This document shows positions 14,375 to 14,669 of a DNA stretch of 14,669 nucleotides, in pieces; positions within the stretch are counted from its first letter, which is position 1; each line of letters opens with the position of its first letter. The position numbers were made by a program, and so were the translations under genes. Under the pieces are notes generated by a model. That model did not search any database, had not been told where the DNA came from, and saw only the letters and a program-made list of their open reading frames with translations. This DNA is from Enteropsectra breve (Eukaryota > Microsporidia), in NCBI GenBank assembly GCA_024243835.1, contig JALPMN010000522.1:1-14669 (forward strand), read 5' to 3'.

Positions 14375-14669
14375 CTTCTTGAATCAATAGGGATAAGCCC
14401 GTAGGCAAGTGGGCGCATAAGGGTTCCCAGTGTGCGGCGCCCCTTTGTGGTGCGGTACTGCGCCATTGTGTCAAGGTCCATTGCCCTGTTCATTTTGACG
14501 CCCAGGTAGACGTAGCGTTCGACTTGGGGGATTACTTCCCCTGGCATCTGGCCGGTGAAAAGCGAAAATACAGGCGTGTATGCCGAGGACTCGGCCCCGT
14601 ATTGAAACACGGACCAAGGAGCCCTCCGGCACGGCGAGGCGAACGCGCAAGCGCGGGAGCCGTGCGCAA
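14353..14669 (-). pseudogene. LINE reverse transcriptase fragment (palm/thumb), frameshifted and cut by the window edge
   Basis: The minus-strand frame is open from the window edge to 14353. It includes VFSLFTGQMPGEVIPQVERY and then YVYLGVKMN, the YLG motif just after the catalytic palm in LINE reverse transcriptases. Around 14377-14386 the homologous sequence switches to the frame of the ORF at 13199-14374, so the two are parts of one gene separated by an indel. The FADD-type catalytic motif should lie beyond the edge. The outermost ~50 bp are very GC-rich and may not belong to the same coding stretch. Confidence 0.75.
14629..14665. repeat. GC-rich inverted repeat at the window edge
   Basis: GCACGGC (14629-14635) is complementary to GCCGTGC (14659-14665), with an inner CGCGC (14644-14648) and GCGCG (14651-14655) pair. 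The last ~50 bp are far richer in GC than even the rest of the LINE. Function is unknown. Confidence 0.6.

Larger units (their letters stand above)
13010..14669 (-). mobile_element. LINE (non-LTR retrotransposon), 3' part
   Basis: Minus-strand segment with the end of a reverse transcriptase, a long C-terminal domain with a CCHC finger, and a 3' UTR of about 190 bp. It is distinctly GC-rich next to the AT-rich surroundings. The 3' end lies near 13000-13015 in element orientation, with AATAAA followed by a T-rich stretch rather than a clear poly(A) tail. It meets the truncated Tc1-like transposase, suggesting insertion into the Tc1-like element. The 5' part (endonuclease and most of the RT) is beyond the window. 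Confidence 0.82.

Overview
The window looks like nuclear DNA from a fungus-like eukaryote, most probably a microsporidian whose genome carries many transposons. Several things point there. The genes are short and intronless. A fungal-type WOPR (Gti1/Pac2) regulator and a very compact Nup35/Nup53-type nucleoporin are present. Start codons follow AAAATTTT and CCC signals at close range, the kind of signal described upstream of microsporidian start codons. Intergenic DNA is AT-rich and gene-poor. No bacterial operon structure or ribosome-binding-site pattern is seen. The assignment is an inference from gene content and promoters, not from a marker gene.

Left part (1-9656): five host genes. A minus-strand gene (605 codons visible, running off the left edge) has a weak leucine-rich-repeat-like stretch and a basic nuclear-localisation-like cluster. 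About 960 bp further on, a divergently oriented 580-residue protein seems to be built of tandem OB folds. A near-perfect 80-bp-period repeat separates it from a 152-residue Nup35/Nup53-like nucleoporin. Next come a complete 231-residue WOPR DNA-binding regulator with a TATA box, 1.4 kb with no recognisable gene, and a minus-strand 550-residue protein with a C-x2-C/C-x2-C zinc site and a helical body. The two minus-strand genes share an identical 12-base block just upstream of their ATGs.

Right part (9870-14669): a nested pile of mobile elements. A decayed Ty3/gypsy LTR retrotransposon on the minus strand (3' LTR 9870-10000, integrase, end of RNase H) has been hit twice. A 397-bp MITE-like element with 24-bp terminal inverted repeats and a TA target duplication sits in the end of its integrase. 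A Tc1/mariner element sits at a TA in its RNase H. The Tc1 element ends abruptly, before its right terminal repeat, against the 3' end of a GC-rich minus-strand LINE (non-LTR retrotransposon), which runs off the right edge. The retrotransposon and Tc1 frames are broken. The LINE has a long open C-terminal frame but one frameshift in its reverse transcriptase.

The host genes do not form an obvious pathway, although the WOPR, OB-fold and Nup35-like proteins would all act at or in the nucleus. The most informative features are the datable order of insertions, the internally repetitive MITE, the shared start-proximal motif and the unassigned OB-fold protein.
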